A stretch of 42,554 bases of DNA from an uncultured Brachyspira sp. (GTDB taxonomy: Bacteria; Spirochaetota; Brachyspiria; Brachyspirales; Brachyspiraceae): the NCBI RefSeq assembly GCF_944390845.1, contig NZ_CALXRM010000025.1, positions 1-42,554 on the forward strand, in the 5' to 3' direction. Made by a program: the position numbers and the translations under genes. Shown in pieces: positions 1 to 7,885 of the stretch. Every line of letters begins with the position of its first letter. Within the stretch, counting starts at the first letter, position 1. Below the pieces are notes generated by a model. It did not search any database and was not told where the DNA came from. It saw only the letters and a program-made list of their open reading frames with translations.

Positions 1-9
1 CTGTTTCAT

Positions 10-69
10 AGGTATTCCTTTGGGTTTATTTGTAGCAATTTAAATTATAAGGAATACCTTCTTTTTTTA
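10..69 (+). terminator. Hairpin plus T-run, possible terminator of an upstream gene
   Basis: An 11-bp perfect stem (10-20 with 49-59) encloses a 28-base loop and is followed by a run of seven T. This is terminator-like for a plus-strand gene lying outside the window. The right arm of the stem is part of the repeated 68-bp element; the left arm is not. The large loop makes the call uncertain. Confidence 0.4.
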
Positions 70-104
70 AACTAAAAGTGTGCAATATCTATGGCTCTTA
101 AACA
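37..104. repeat. Left arm of 68-bp terminal inverted repeat
   Basis: This stretch is the reverse complement of 42479-42546 with one mismatch (position 72 against 42511), 67 of 68 bases. It ends 96 bases before the gmhA start. Relative to the neighbouring gene it reads in the same direction as the right copy does relative to proB, so both copies are gene-upstream elements in the same sense. No convincing protein is encoded. It could be a dispersed upstream element, or a repeat at which a draft contig was broken. Confidence 0.85.
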
Positions 105-123
105 CATTCTAATATTAAATAAT

Positions 124-152
124 CTTGTAAAAATAATAATATTGTATATAAT
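124..152 (+). promoter_or_regulatory. Probable promoter of gmhA
   Basis: A -35 like TTGTAA (124-129) is followed after 17 bases by a perfect -10 TATAAT (147-152), placing the transcription start near 159, about 42 bases before the gmhA start codon. Confidence 0.5.
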
Positions 153-200
153 TTATTTCATATTTTTAATCATTTGATAAATTAATAATGGAGGAATTTA

Positions 201-827
201 ATGATAGAAGAATTGATAAATAGATTACCAAAATTGGAAGGAATGAAAGAAAATATAGAAAATACTATAAATGAATGTATAAAATGCTATGAAAGAGGAA
301 ATAAAATACTAATAGCAGGAAATGGCGGAAGTGCATGCGATAGTGAGCATATAGCAGGGGAGTTATTAAAAAGTTTTTTAAAGAAACGCCCTATAAAAGA
401 AGAAATAAGAAATGAGCTTTTAAAAATAGAAGATGGAGAGTATATAGCAAATAATTTGGAATCTCCATTAAGAGCCGTTGCTTTGACTTCACATTTGGGA
501 CTTTCAAGTGCTTATTTGAATGATAAAGAGCCATATTTAGTATTTGCCCAGCAATTATTGGGCTTTGGTGATAAAGGCGATATTTTCTTTGCTATAAGTA
601 CTTCAGGAAATGCTAAAAATATTATTTATGCTGCTAAACTTGCTAAGGCTATGGGTATAAAAGTTATTTCTTTTACAAATGAGAATGGAGGAAAACTTGC
701 TGAAATGGCAGATATTGCAATTAAAGCACCTGCTAAAGAAACACATATTTCACAAGAATATCATGAGGCAATATACCATGAAATTTGTATAAGAGTAGAG
801 GAGCATTTTTTTAAGGAAAATAGATAA
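201..827 (+). CDS. gmhA: Phosphoheptose isomerase GmhA
   Basis: Cytoplasmic SIS-fold isomerase that converts sedoheptulose 7-phosphate to D-glycero-D-manno-heptose 7-phosphate, the first step toward heptose for lipooligosaccharide or other glycans. The 208-residue product has the family signature GNGGSACDSEHIAGEL at 40-55. Zinc ligands of the family can be placed at His50, Glu54, Gln185 and His193, with the same 4- and 8-residue spacings as in E. coli GmhA. Residues about 60-88 form a longer charged loop than in the E. coli enzyme. A GAGG Shine-Dalgarno at 191-194 sits at good distance from the ATG. It is monocistronic, with its own promoter and a convergent bidirectional terminator shared with fabF. 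No other heptose pathway gene is in the window. Confidence 0.93.
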   Translation: MIEELINRLPKLEGMKENIENTINECIKCYERGNKILIAGNGGSACDSEHIAGELLKSFLKKRPIKEEIRNELLKIEDGEYIANNLESPLRAVALTSHLGLSSAYLNDKEPYLVFAQQLLGFGDKGDIFFAISTSGNAKNIIYAAKLAKAMGIKVISFTNENGGKLAEMADIAIKAPAKETHISQEYHEAIYHEICIRVEEHFFKENR

Positions 828-871
828 ATATAATTAAATGCTATTTTTATTTGAATATATTTTAGAAATAA

Positions 872-908
872 AAAAGCTCTATTATTTTTTATTAATAATA
901 GAGCTTTT
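872..908. terminator. Bidirectional terminator between gmhA and fabF
   Basis: A perfect 15-bp stem (872-886 with 894-908) with a 7-base loop has an A-run on one side and a T-run on the other, so it can stop transcription arriving from gmhA (plus) and from fabF (minus). Confidence 0.9.
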
Positions 909-928
909 ATTTTATAAAAAATTATAAA

Positions 929-2182
929 TTATATTCTTTTGAATACTATAGAAGCATTATGTCCGCCAAATCCGAAAGAATTGCTTATAGCATATTCTAT
1001 TTTGTAATCTTGAGCAGTATTAGCAACTACATCTAAATCACATTCAGGATCTTGTTCTTCAACGTTGATAGTAGGGTGAACCTTACCTTCAATCATACTC
1101 ATAACTGTAGCAATAGCTTCTATTGCGCCAGCAGCACCTAAAGCATGACCAGTCATTGATTTTGTAGAGTTAATTTTTATCTTTTTAGCATGATCTTCGC
1201 CTAAAGCTTTTTTTATAGCTTTTACTTCTGCTATATCTCCAACAGGAGTAGAAGTACCATGTGTATTAACATAATCAATTTTGTCTGGTGATATTTGTGC
1301 ACTTTGAATAGCTAAAGACATAGCTCTAGCACCCATAGCACCGTCTTCTAAAGGAGCAGTAATATGGTTAGCATCAGCAGTAAAACCATAACCGCAAACT
1401 TCAGCAAGTATATTAGCATTTCTTTTCTTAGCATGCTCATATTCTTCAAGTATTAATATTCCAGCACCTTCAGCAATAACAAAACCATCTCTGCCTTTAT
1501 CGAAAGGTCTTGAAGCTTTAGTTGGTTCATCATTTCTAGTAGATAAAGCTCTAGCATTATTAAAACCAGCAATAGTAAGAGGGTTAATAGTAGCTTCAGA
1601 ACCTCCAACTACCATAATATCAGCTTCATTGTCTTTTATGTGTTTATAACCTAAACCTATAGAATGGTTTGAAGAAGCACAAGCAGTAACAGTACTGTAG
1701 TTAGGGCCGTTCATACCATATTCCATTGAAATTAAGCCAGGTGTCATATTTATTATCTGCATAGGTACAAAGAAAGGTGATACTCTGCTAGGGCCGTCAG
1801 CAAGTATAACATTATGATTTGATAAAAGAGTAGTTATACCACCAATACCGCTACCAAGAACACAACCAGCTCTTAATGGATCAAAGCCTGTTTTAGGTTC
1901 TATACCAGCCTGCTTAAAAGCATGATGTGCAGCATATATTCCAAAATTAATGAAAGGATCTAATCTTCTTAACATTTTTTTATCAGAATAATAGTCGCCT
2001 TCAACTGGTAAAGCTTCAGCACCGATTTTAGTAATAAGTTGCTCTTTTTCAGGATCAAAGTATTTGCTTAATGTTTTAATTCCAGAAACACCATTAAGTA
2101 AATTATCCCAGAAAGTTTTTACGTCATTTCCTAAAGAACTTACTATTCCAAGTCCTGTGATCACAACTCTGCGTTCACTCAT
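929..2182 (-). CDS. fabF: 3-oxoacyl-[acyl-carrier-protein] synthase II FabF
   Basis: Condensing enzyme of type II fatty-acid elongation: it joins malonyl-ACP to an acyl-ACP with release of CO2. The 417-residue length is normal. The thiolase-fold catalytic residues are visible: nucleophile Cys168 in VTACASS, His308 in NTHGTSTP, and Lys341 and His346 in STKSMTGHALG. The Gly-rich C-terminal segment FGFGGHN is also present. An AGGAG Shine-Dalgarno precedes the ATG. It is the last gene of the fabG-acpP-fabF operon, a very common bacterial arrangement, and is separated from acpP by a terminator-like hairpin that probably lowers its transcript level relative to acpP. Confidence 0.97.
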   Translation of the reverse strand: MSERRVVITGLGIVSSLGNDVKTFWDNLLNGVSGIKTLSKYFDPEKEQLITKIGAEALPVEGDYYSDKKMLRRLDPFINFGIYAAHHAFKQAGIEPKTGFDPLRAGCVLGSGIGGITTLLSNHNVILADGPSRVSPFFVPMQIINMTPGLISMEYGMNGPNYSTVTACASSNHSIGLGYKHIKDNEADIMVVGGSEATINPLTIAGFNNARALSTRNDEPTKASRPFDKGRDGFVIAEGAGILILEEYEHAKKRNANILAEVCGYGFTADANHITAPLEDGAMGARAMSLAIQSAQISPDKIDYVNTHGTSTPVGDIAEVKAIKKALGEDHAKKIKINSTKSMTGHALGAAGAIEAIATVMSMIEGKVHPTINVEEQDPECDLDVVANTAQDYKIEYAISNSFGFGGHNASIVFKRI

Positions 2183-2214
2183 ATATAAAACTCCTATAAT
2201 TTTGCCGTTATATT

Positions 2215-2253
2215 AAAAAATTCCCGTAAAAGACTTTAGGCTGTTTACGGGAA
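2215..2253 (-). terminator. Intercistronic terminator/attenuator between acpP and fabF
   Basis: Perfect 10-bp stem TTCCCGTAAA/TTTACGGGAA (2221-2230 with 2244-2253), 13-base loop, followed on the minus strand by six T. It lies inside the operon, so read-through must supply fabF unless fabF has its own promoter in the 38 bases that follow. Confidence 0.8.
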
Positions 2254-2269
2254 AATCTAAATATAATTA

Positions 2270-2506
2270 TTATTTTTTATGTTCTTCAATATATTTTGCA
2301 GCGTCAGCTACATTTTTGATTTTTTCTTGATCTTCTTGAGGAATTTTGATGTCATAGCGTTTTTCTAATTCCATGATTAATTCAACTAAGTCAAGTGAAT
2401 CAGCGTTTAAGTCGTCTACGAAAGAAGCTGTATCAGTGATTTTGCTTTTGTCTGAGATGTTTAATTGATTAGCAACAACATCTTTGATTTCATCGATTAA
2501 TGCCAT
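2270..2506 (-). CDS. acpP: Acyl carrier protein AcpP
   Basis: Small acidic four-helix carrier that holds growing acyl chains on a 4'-phosphopantetheine arm. The 78-residue protein has the attachment motif DLNADSLDLVEL with the modified serine at Ser37. Length and acidity are typical. An AAGGAG Shine-Dalgarno lies at ideal spacing before the ATG. It sits between fabG (88 bases upstream) and fabF, and the strong hairpin directly after its stop codon is expected to make a short, abundant acpP message. Confidence 0.97.
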   Translation of the reverse strand: MALIDEIKDVVANQLNISDKSKITDTASFVDDLNADSLDLVELIMELEKRYDIKIPQEDQEKIKNVADAAKYIEEHKK

Positions 2507-2594
2507 TTTTAATCTCCTTAATATTAAATATTATTTTTTATTAATAAAGTGCTTTTTAAAGCAACATTTATATGCTTTTTTATTTTAATTTTTA

Positions 2595-3344
2595 TTACAT
2601 TGACATACCGCCGTCAACAGCGATAACTTCTCCTGTAATATAATTGCTCATATCTGAAGAAAGGAATAATACTAAATTAGCAACATCTTCTGCTGTTCCT
2701 AATCTTTTTAATGGAGTAATACTCATAATTCCTTTAACTGTATCTTCAGGCAATACATCTGTCATATCTGTTTGTATAAAACCTGGAGCTATAGCATTTA
2801 CACATATATTTCTAGGTGCAAACTCTTTAGCCATAGATTTAGTAATTCCTATAATACCAGCTTTAGCTGCAGAATAATTAACTTGTCCTGCATTACCCAT
2901 TTTACCTATAACACTAGATATATTAATTATTTTGCCTTTTCTAGCTCTAAGCATATTTTTAGCAGCTTCTCTTGACATATAGAAAGCACCAGAAAGATTA
3001 GTTGAAATTACATCATTCCAAGCGTTATCGTCCATTTGTATAACTAACATATCTTTAGTTATTCCTGCATTGTTTATAAGTATGTCAATGGAATTGAATT
3101 TTTCTATAGTTTTAGCAACTACTTCTTTACAAGATTCGCTTGATTTAGCATCATGCTGTAATGCTAATGTTTCTACATTGTAAGCAGATTTTAATTCTTC
3201 AGCAACTTGTGAAGCTTTTTCAAAATTAGTAGCAGTGATTACTAAATTTACGCCTTCTTTAGCCAAAGTTTCTGCTATTTTTTTACCTATTCCTCTGCTT
3301 GAGCCTGTTATTATAGCTGTTTTATTTTTTAGATTTAAGTCCAT
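2595..3344 (-). CDS. fabG: 3-oxoacyl-[acyl-carrier-protein] reductase FabG
   Basis: NADPH-dependent short-chain dehydrogenase that reduces beta-ketoacyl-ACP in each fatty-acid elongation cycle. The 249-residue protein has the Rossmann motif TGSSRGIG at 13-20, NNAG at 91-94, and the catalytic set Asn116, Ser144, Tyr157 and Lys161 (YSAAK). The C-terminus ITGEVIAVDGGMSM is the classical FabG ending. It is the first gene of the fab operon, and a near-consensus promoter lies about 75-100 bases upstream. The Shine-Dalgarno is weak (AAAGGG). Operon context makes the FabG role much more likely than another SDR activity. Confidence 0.95.
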   Translation of the reverse strand: MDLNLKNKTAIITGSSRGIGKKIAETLAKEGVNLVITATNFEKASQVAEELKSAYNVETLALQHDAKSSESCKEVVAKTIEKFNSIDILINNAGITKDMLVIQMDDNAWNDVISTNLSGAFYMSREAAKNMLRARKGKIINISSVIGKMGNAGQVNYSAAKAGIIGITKSMAKEFAPRNICVNAIAPGFIQTDMTDVLPEDTVKGIMSITPLKRLGTAEDVANLVLFLSSDMSNYITGEVIAVDGGMSM

Positions 3345-3417
3345 ATTTACCCTTTTTTAGATATGTAAAGACATATATTATAACAAAAAAATTTTTCATT
3401 AGTTAAATATACGCTAT

Positions 3418-3446
3418 ATTAAAACAAAATATACTAAATTTGTCAA
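3418..3446 (-). promoter_or_regulatory. Promoter of the fabG-acpP-fabF operon
   Basis: On the minus strand a perfect -35 TTGACA (3446-3441) is followed after 17 bases by TTTAAT (3423-3418). The inferred transcript start, near 3411, leaves a leader of about 65 bases before the fabG ATG. Confidence 0.7.
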
Positions 3447-3468
3447 GTAAATTTTATTAATTTAAAAT

Positions 3469-3497
3469 TTTCGACTTTTTTGGTTTAAAAGTCGAAA
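3469..3497. promoter_or_regulatory. Palindrome upstream of the fabG promoter
   Basis: An 11-bp inverted repeat TTTCGACTTTT/AAAAGTCGAAA (3469-3479 with 3487-3497) lies about 23 bases upstream of the fabG -35 box. It could be a regulator binding site or a weak terminator of a transcript from the repeat region. It does not match the FapR or FadR operators I know. Confidence 0.4.
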
Positions 3498-3599
3498 TAG
3501 TTAATTCTTACTATTAGAAATAATAGCTAGGAGTATATAACTATTTTTAATTTAATTAACAAAATATATTGAAAATATTTAAGTTTGTCGATTTTTATG

Positions 3600-3965
3600 C
3601 TGTTCTTTTTCCATCGCAAGCCATACCTAATAGGGATTGCCTATGGTAGTGGTGACTTCGCAAAGAACCTTATATCCTCAATAAATTCGGATACGCTTCG
3701 CGAAAGTGCAAGTATAAAATTAGTACTAAATCATATTAAAGTTGTCTTACATGTAAGATAATTTATTAAATTAAAGCCAAAATGTAGCCTTTCGCCGAAG
3801 GCGGGCTGTGCCTGCTTCTTTGTGGCAATACCACCCTAAAGGACTTCCTATGGTCGCAGGCACTCCTTTCAGTCGCAAAAGAACTGGGGGGCAAATCCAG
3901 CACAAACAATAAAATTGAAAAACTAAAATTGACAAAATATAATTGTTTAGATATATACTATAAAA
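3600..3965 (+). repeat. Dispersed intergenic repeat, copy A
   Basis: The gap 3345-4070 holds no credible gene. From about 3600 it contains GC-richer sequence that aligns in the same order and orientation with 11200-11478: the block around ATTAGTACTAAATCATATTA, the TTTCGCCGAAGG hairpin block, GCTTCTTTG, AAAAGAACTGGG, and finally a stretch of about 20 identical bases starting TGACAAAATATAATTG (from 3930). Internal structure includes a perfect 14-bp palindrome TCTTACATGTAAGA (3745-3758) and nested stems AGCC/GGCT (3775-3778 with 3804-3807) and GCCTT/AAGGC (3787-3791 with 3798-3802). Function unknown. Confidence 0.65.
3929..3957 (+). promoter_or_regulatory. Promoter-like element at the edge of repeat copy A
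   Basis: TTGACA (3929-3934), a 17-base spacer, then TATATA (3952-3957). The element is conserved in repeat copy B (11444-11472). It points at no protein gene, only at the hairpin terminator at 4012-4048, so any transcript would be about 85-95 bases long. Confidence 0.4.
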
Positions 3966-4011
3966 TTGTATAATGTTTTATTAATGTTAATTTTATAAAA
4001 TTTAAATAATA

Positions 4012-4048
4012 AAAAACCTCTAGTATACATAAATTACCAGAGGTTTTT
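4012..4048. terminator. Bidirectional terminator after the phosphohexomutase gene
   Basis: A 10-bp stem AAAAACCTCT/AGAGGTTTTT (4012-4021 with 4039-4048), extended inward by three more pairs after one mismatch, has A- and T-runs on its two sides. It ends the long minus-strand operon and could also end a short plus-strand transcript from 3929. Confidence 0.85.
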
Positions 4049-4070
4049 GTATTATTTATTTAAAATAATA

Positions 4071-5519
4071 TTATTTTTTAGTTTTTTTACTTGCTGCTTT
4101 TTTTGGCTTTTCTTCTTTAGCTTCTTTAGGCTCTTTAACTGCTTTAGTTGTTTTAGCTGCCTTTTTAGCAGTTTTTTCGCCTTTTATCATATTCATTGCT
4201 ATTTCAATTAATTCTTTAGCTTCTTTTTTGCTTTTAGCTTCAGTAATAATACGAACTATAGGTTCAGTATTAGAAGAACGTACATGAAGCCAGCCGTTTT
4301 CTAAATCTATTTTTATACCGTCAATAGTTGTAATTTTAGCTTTAGGATATTCTTCTTTTACTTGTTTTAAGAAATTATCCTCATCTATTTTTGCTATTTC
4401 TAATTTTTCTTTAACTATTTCATATTTTGGTATTTCATTAACAAGTTCTGTAATAGATTTCCCTGTTGTAGCCATTAATTCTAATATTAAAGATATACCT
4501 AAAAGTGAATCTCTGCCGGGAGTTACAGCAGGAACTATTATTCCTCCATTACCTTCGCCTCCGAAATATAATTTATTTTTTACAACATGTGAAGAAACAT
4601 TTATTTCTCCTATTTTTGTACGGTCAACAGAGTATCCTTTTTCCTTAGCTAAGTCATCTATCATTCTTGAAGTTGATAAATTTACAGCTGCATTTCCTTT
4701 TCCTACATGCCATAAATATTTAGCACATAAAGCTAAAGTATATTCTTCGCTTATTATTGTACCATCATCAAGTACCAATGCTAATCTGTCAGCATCTGGG
4801 TCTTGAGTAAATCCAATATTTACTTTATTTTTCTTTACTAAATCAGATAAACTTTTCATGCTTGCAGCAGAAGGTTCAGCGACATGGGCAAATTTTCCTG
4901 TATGTACATTGTTTATTGAAACTTCTTTTACTCCCAATGCTTTAAGTAGGGGAGGAGTTGCAAATAAACCTGTACCATTAACATAATCGCATGCTACTTT
5001 GAAATTAGCTTTTTTTATTTTTTCAACATCTATCCATCTTAATATACGTTTAATATGTTCTTCTATAGCATTATCAATCTTTTCATAAGTGCCTGTTTCT
5101 AATGCTTTTACAAATCTTGAAGATTTTTTATCATAAAGCTTCATAAGTTCATTAACAGCTTTTTCATCTAAGAAATGTCCGCCTTTTCCTATAAGTTTTA
5201 ATGCATTCCATTCTATAGGGTTATGGCTTGCTGATATCATTATACCGCCATGTATTTTTAATTTTTCAACCATATATAATGCAGTTGGTGTTGGTGTTAT
5301 GCCTATATCTATAACATTTATACCTGATGCCATTAATGTTGAAACAACGGCATTTAATATTGATTCTCCTGTTATTCTTGTATCTCTTGCCACTAAAACT
5401 TTTGCTTTTTTTGGAAAAAGACATGCGAATGCTGAAGTATAATCTACTACAGTTCTTATATCTAAACCGTCCCCTATTATACCTCTTATTCCTGATATAC
5501 TTGTTTTTAATGTCGGCAT
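4071..5519 (-). CDS. Phosphohexomutase (phosphoglucosamine/phosphomannomutase type) with basic tail
   Basis: Alpha-D-phosphohexomutase that moves a phosphate between C6 and C1 of a sugar through a phosphoserine enzyme. Motifs in order: the N-terminal GIRGIIG, the active-site loop SASHNP with phosphoserine Ser98, the metal loop DPDADR at 240-245, the sugar-specificity loop GEGNGG at 321-326, and the phosphate-binding RSSNTEP at 414-420. GEGNGG fits the glucosamine/mannose branch more than glucose-only enzymes, but substrate cannot be fixed from sequence. After about residue 448 comes an unusual tail of roughly 35 residues made almost entirely of Lys, Ala, Glu, Thr and Pro. A GGGAGA Shine-Dalgarno precedes the ATG. 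It is probably the last gene of the run starting at 10985. Confidence 0.88.
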   Translation of the reverse strand: MPTLKTSISGIRGIIGDGLDIRTVVDYTSAFACLFPKKAKVLVARDTRITGESILNAVVSTLMASGINVIDIGITPTPTALYMVEKLKIHGGIMISASHNPIEWNALKLIGKGGHFLDEKAVNELMKLYDKKSSRFVKALETGTYEKIDNAIEEHIKRILRWIDVEKIKKANFKVACDYVNGTGLFATPPLLKALGVKEVSINNVHTGKFAHVAEPSAASMKSLSDLVKKNKVNIGFTQDPDADRLALVLDDGTIISEEYTLALCAKYLWHVGKGNAAVNLSTSRMIDDLAKEKGYSVDRTKIGEINVSSHVVKNKLYFGGEGNGGIIVPAVTPGRDSLLGISLILELMATTGKSITELVNEIPKYEIVKEKLEIAKIDEDNFLKQVKEEYPKAKITTIDGIKIDLENGWLHVRSSNTEPIVRIITEAKSKKEAKELIEIAMNMIKGEKTAKKAAKTTKAVKEPKEAKEEKPKKAASKKTKK

Positions 5520-5584
5520 TAAATTCTCCCTGAATAATTATTTAAAATAATTTTTATTGTTTATATATTTTTATCATAATAAAA

Positions 5585-6760
5585 TTAAATATGATGTATA
5601 TTTGCTATTCTGTTCATACAGTTTTTATATTCTATAAAAAAGGCTTTTATGTCAACTATATTAATATAATTATTGACTGATATTTGGGCTCCTCTTATTT
5701 TATTAAATTCTTTTTTTAATATTTGTGTATCTTTGACATTTATTATCGTTTTTATATCATTAAGAGTATATAATAAATTAACTGAGTTACTTCCTTCGGT
5801 GATTGTTTCTGTTTTTAATATGTAATATAGAGTTATTAATATTTTTGCAAGAATATCATCAGTATTAAGTACTATTATTTTTAATATAGTATTTCTTATT
5901 TTCATGCATACCATTTTTGAATAGTAAAGTTCTACAGATTGATCATTTTCCATAATACTTATTAATTCATCTTTTGTTAATACTTTTATTGTAGAATCTT
6001 CTAAAATGACAGCACATGTAGATAAAGGCTGATATGATAAAATTGGTTGGTATCCATCTATCATATGATTTTTTGAATAAATAGCTCTTGTAACCTGCTC
6101 TAAATTTACTATATTGTATATACCTATTTTTCCTGATTCGATTATATATACTTTATCTGTATATTCTAATTCTGTATAAATGCAATATCCTTTTTTATAC
6201 TTGTAAAGATTGTTGCTTATTTTTTTAGGTTCTTCTATTGGAGTTATTTCAGATAAATATTTATTTACTTCATCAATTTCTTCACATTTAGGAAATGATT
6301 TAATATATTCTTTACATAGTTTATATGATATATTGTGAAATCCGTTTTTATGATAAACTTTTATCATATTAAGAATTTCTTCTTTAGTTTTTCCATTAGT
6401 AATTTCTTTATTTTCTGATAATAATAAATAATATCTTCCAAGCCATTTTTCAAATGCTGAATCTAAATTATCTGCTATTTTTACCATCAATTCTTTATTA
6501 TTCATTTCTATTATATCATCAATTTCTATTTCTATGACTTCAACATCTTCTAAAGCTTTTATATTAAAAAAATACGGTTCATTTAAAAAGGCATTTACTA
6601 AACCTATTATATCACCTTTATTGAATTCTATATTAAAATTAAAAGTACCATAGGATATAGCTTTACCTTTAGTTATAATATAAAAAGAGTTTTTTGGATT
6701 TTGATCTTTAATATAAATCATAGACGATTTTTTGAAATTTAAATTAGTGTATCCAATCAT
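5585..6760 (-). CDS. Protein with two cyclic-nucleotide-binding-like (CRP/cNMP) domains
   Basis: The 391-residue protein contains two regions with the cNMP-binding beta-roll pattern, roughly residues 10-90 and 185-265. Each has the typical 'i.sG....' turn (YIITKGKAISYG; YIIESGKIGIYN) and a following D-I-x-G- or Y-Q-like segment. The linker (about 95-180) is helical. The C-terminal 120 residues look helical and may form a degenerate winged helix, but I see no clear helix-turn-helix. It could sense a ligand and regulate transcription, or act as a signalling scaffold; the true ligand is unknown and canonical phosphate-binding residues are not obvious. The Shine-Dalgarno is weak (GGAAT). Gaps of 57 and 65 bases to its neighbours fit an operon. 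Confidence 0.65.
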   Translation of the reverse strand: MIGYTNLNFKKSSMIYIKDQNPKNSFYIITKGKAISYGTFNFNIEFNKGDIIGLVNAFLNEPYFFNIKALEDVEVIEIEIDDIIEMNNKELMVKIADNLDSAFEKWLGRYYLLLSENKEITNGKTKEEILNMIKVYHKNGFHNISYKLCKEYIKSFPKCEEIDEVNKYLSEITPIEEPKKISNNLYKYKKGYCIYTELEYTDKVYIIESGKIGIYNIVNLEQVTRAIYSKNHMIDGYQPILSYQPLSTCAVILEDSTIKVLTKDELISIMENDQSVELYYSKMVCMKIRNTILKIIVLNTDDILAKILITLYYILKTETITEGSNSVNLLYTLNDIKTIINVKDTQILKKEFNKIRGAQISVNNYINIVDIKAFFIEYKNCMNRIANIHHI

Positions 6761-6817
6761 AATTATTCCATATCAATATAATTTATTATAGTACAATATT
6801 TTATTTTTACCAATATG

Positions 6818-7375
6818 TTATACATTTTTATAATAATCGCAATTTACTGAATGGTCATTTATTATTCCAATAGCCTCTAAATAACTATAAATAATTATAC
6901 TTCCCGCAAATTTAAATCCCCTTTTGTTTAAATCTTTACTTATAGTATCAGATAATTCATTTCTTGCCGGAAGCGGATCATCATCATTTAATTTATTATC
7001 TATTTGTTTATAATTTGTAAAAGACCATATATATTTGTCAAAGCTTCCAAATTCTTTTTGTACTTCAATAAATTTATTTGCATTTATTATAAGTGCATTA
7101 ATTTTTCTTTTATTTCTTATGATTCCTTTATCGTTTAACAATTCTTCTATTTTTTCATTATCGTATTTAGATATTTTTTTATAATCAAAATTATCAAATG
7201 CTTTTCTCATATTTTCTCTTTTATCTAGTATGCATTTCCAGCTTAATCCAGCCTGCATACATTCAAGTATAAGCATTTCAAATAATTTATTTTCATCATG
7301 ACAAATTCGGCACCATTCTTCATTATGATATTTTATTTCTATTTCACTTTTAGCCCATTTACATATTTTTTGCAT
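6818..7375 (-). CDS. tag: DNA-3-methyladenine glycosylase I (Tag)
   Basis: Base-excision repair enzyme that removes 3-methyladenine from alkylated DNA. The 185-residue protein opens with CKWAKS and has the Tag zinc-snap residues Cys5, His17, His175 and Cys179 at the same numbers as I recall for E. coli Tag, plus Glu38 in LILECMQAGLSW, the pocket glutamate of the family. Length is normal. The gene lies 15 bases after the anti-sigma-like gene on the same strand and is probably co-transcribed with it. No obvious Shine-Dalgarno is visible, so translation may rely on coupling. Confidence 0.94.
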   Translation of the reverse strand: MQKICKWAKSEIEIKYHNEEWCRICHDENKLFEMLILECMQAGLSWKCILDKRENMRKAFDNFDYKKISKYDNEKIEELLNDKGIIRNKRKINALIINANKFIEVQKEFGSFDKYIWSFTNYKQIDNKLNDDDPLPARNELSDTISKDLNKRGFKFAGSIIIYSYLEAIGIINDHSVNCDYYKNV

Positions 7376-7390
7376 TAATATAATAGTCCT

Positions 7391-7882
7391 TTATTCTATA
7401 TTTACTGTACATTCATAGTTATCTACTTTTATGTTATATGTTCCGTTTTTTAGAGTTGTAGAATAATTATCTTTTTCTCCAAATATATTTACTATTTTTT
7501 CCCCATTATAATCTATAACGCACCAATTTTTTATATTGCTTATATTAATATAATATTCATTATTGCTTTTGCTTATTTCTATATTTTTAAAAACATATAT
7601 TTCATTCTCTTTATCTCCTCTTGATGCTAGAGGTGTTATTTTGCTGAAATAAAGCATATAATCTATTATGTTATTTCTTATGTTTATAATAGACTTTTGT
7701 TTTGACTCCTTAAACATATCAGAGTCTTCTACATTTTCCATAATAAATAAATCATTTTTTAAGCTGCTTACTTCTTTTTGTAGGGATATATCTATTTCAA
7801 GAGCTTTTAAAAACTCATCAGATACTTTAATACCATTGACATAATTGATAATTTCTTCTTCTGTATAATTATATTTATCCAT
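7391..7882 (-). CDS. Possible anti-sigma-factor-like protein
   Basis: I do not recognise a named family. The first 50 residues (EEEIINYVNGIKVSDEFLKALEI and on) have the shape of an anti-sigma N-terminal domain: an acidic helix, Y-x-x-G, then a helix ending in a conserved-looking 'l..e...l' pattern. The zinc His/Cys ligands of ZAS domains are absent. Residues 95-163 are predicted all-beta (alternating hydrophobics, short turns with Asn and Gly). There is no signal peptide or membrane segment. It starts 3 bases after the stop of the sigma-70-like gene, the usual position of an anti-sigma factor. The role is inferred mostly from position. Confidence 0.45.
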   Translation of the reverse strand: MDKYNYTEEEIINYVNGIKVSDEFLKALEIDISLQKEVSSLKNDLFIMENVEDSDMFKESKQKSIINIRNNIIDYMLYFSKITPLASRGDKENEIYVFKNIEISKSNNEYYINISNIKNWCVIDYNGEKIVNIFGEKDNYSTTLKNGTYNIKVDNYECTVNIE

Positions 7883-7885
7883 ATA

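Noticed and set aside
71-186. Short leader peptide starting ATGGCTCTTAAA in both copies of the terminal repeat
   Set aside because: The reading frames diverge immediately after the repeat, have no Shine-Dalgarno, and encode AT-driven Ile/Leu/Asn strings.
3600-3900. tRNA or small rRNA gene in the GC-richer gap
   Set aside because: No acceptor stem, TTCRANNC loop or CCA-proximal pairing can be built; the block aligns with the other intergenic repeat instead.
5327-5533. Leucine-rich open frame on the plus strand inside the phosphohexomutase gene
   Set aside because: A shadow of a well-supported minus-strand gene with low-complexity translation and no Shine-Dalgarno.
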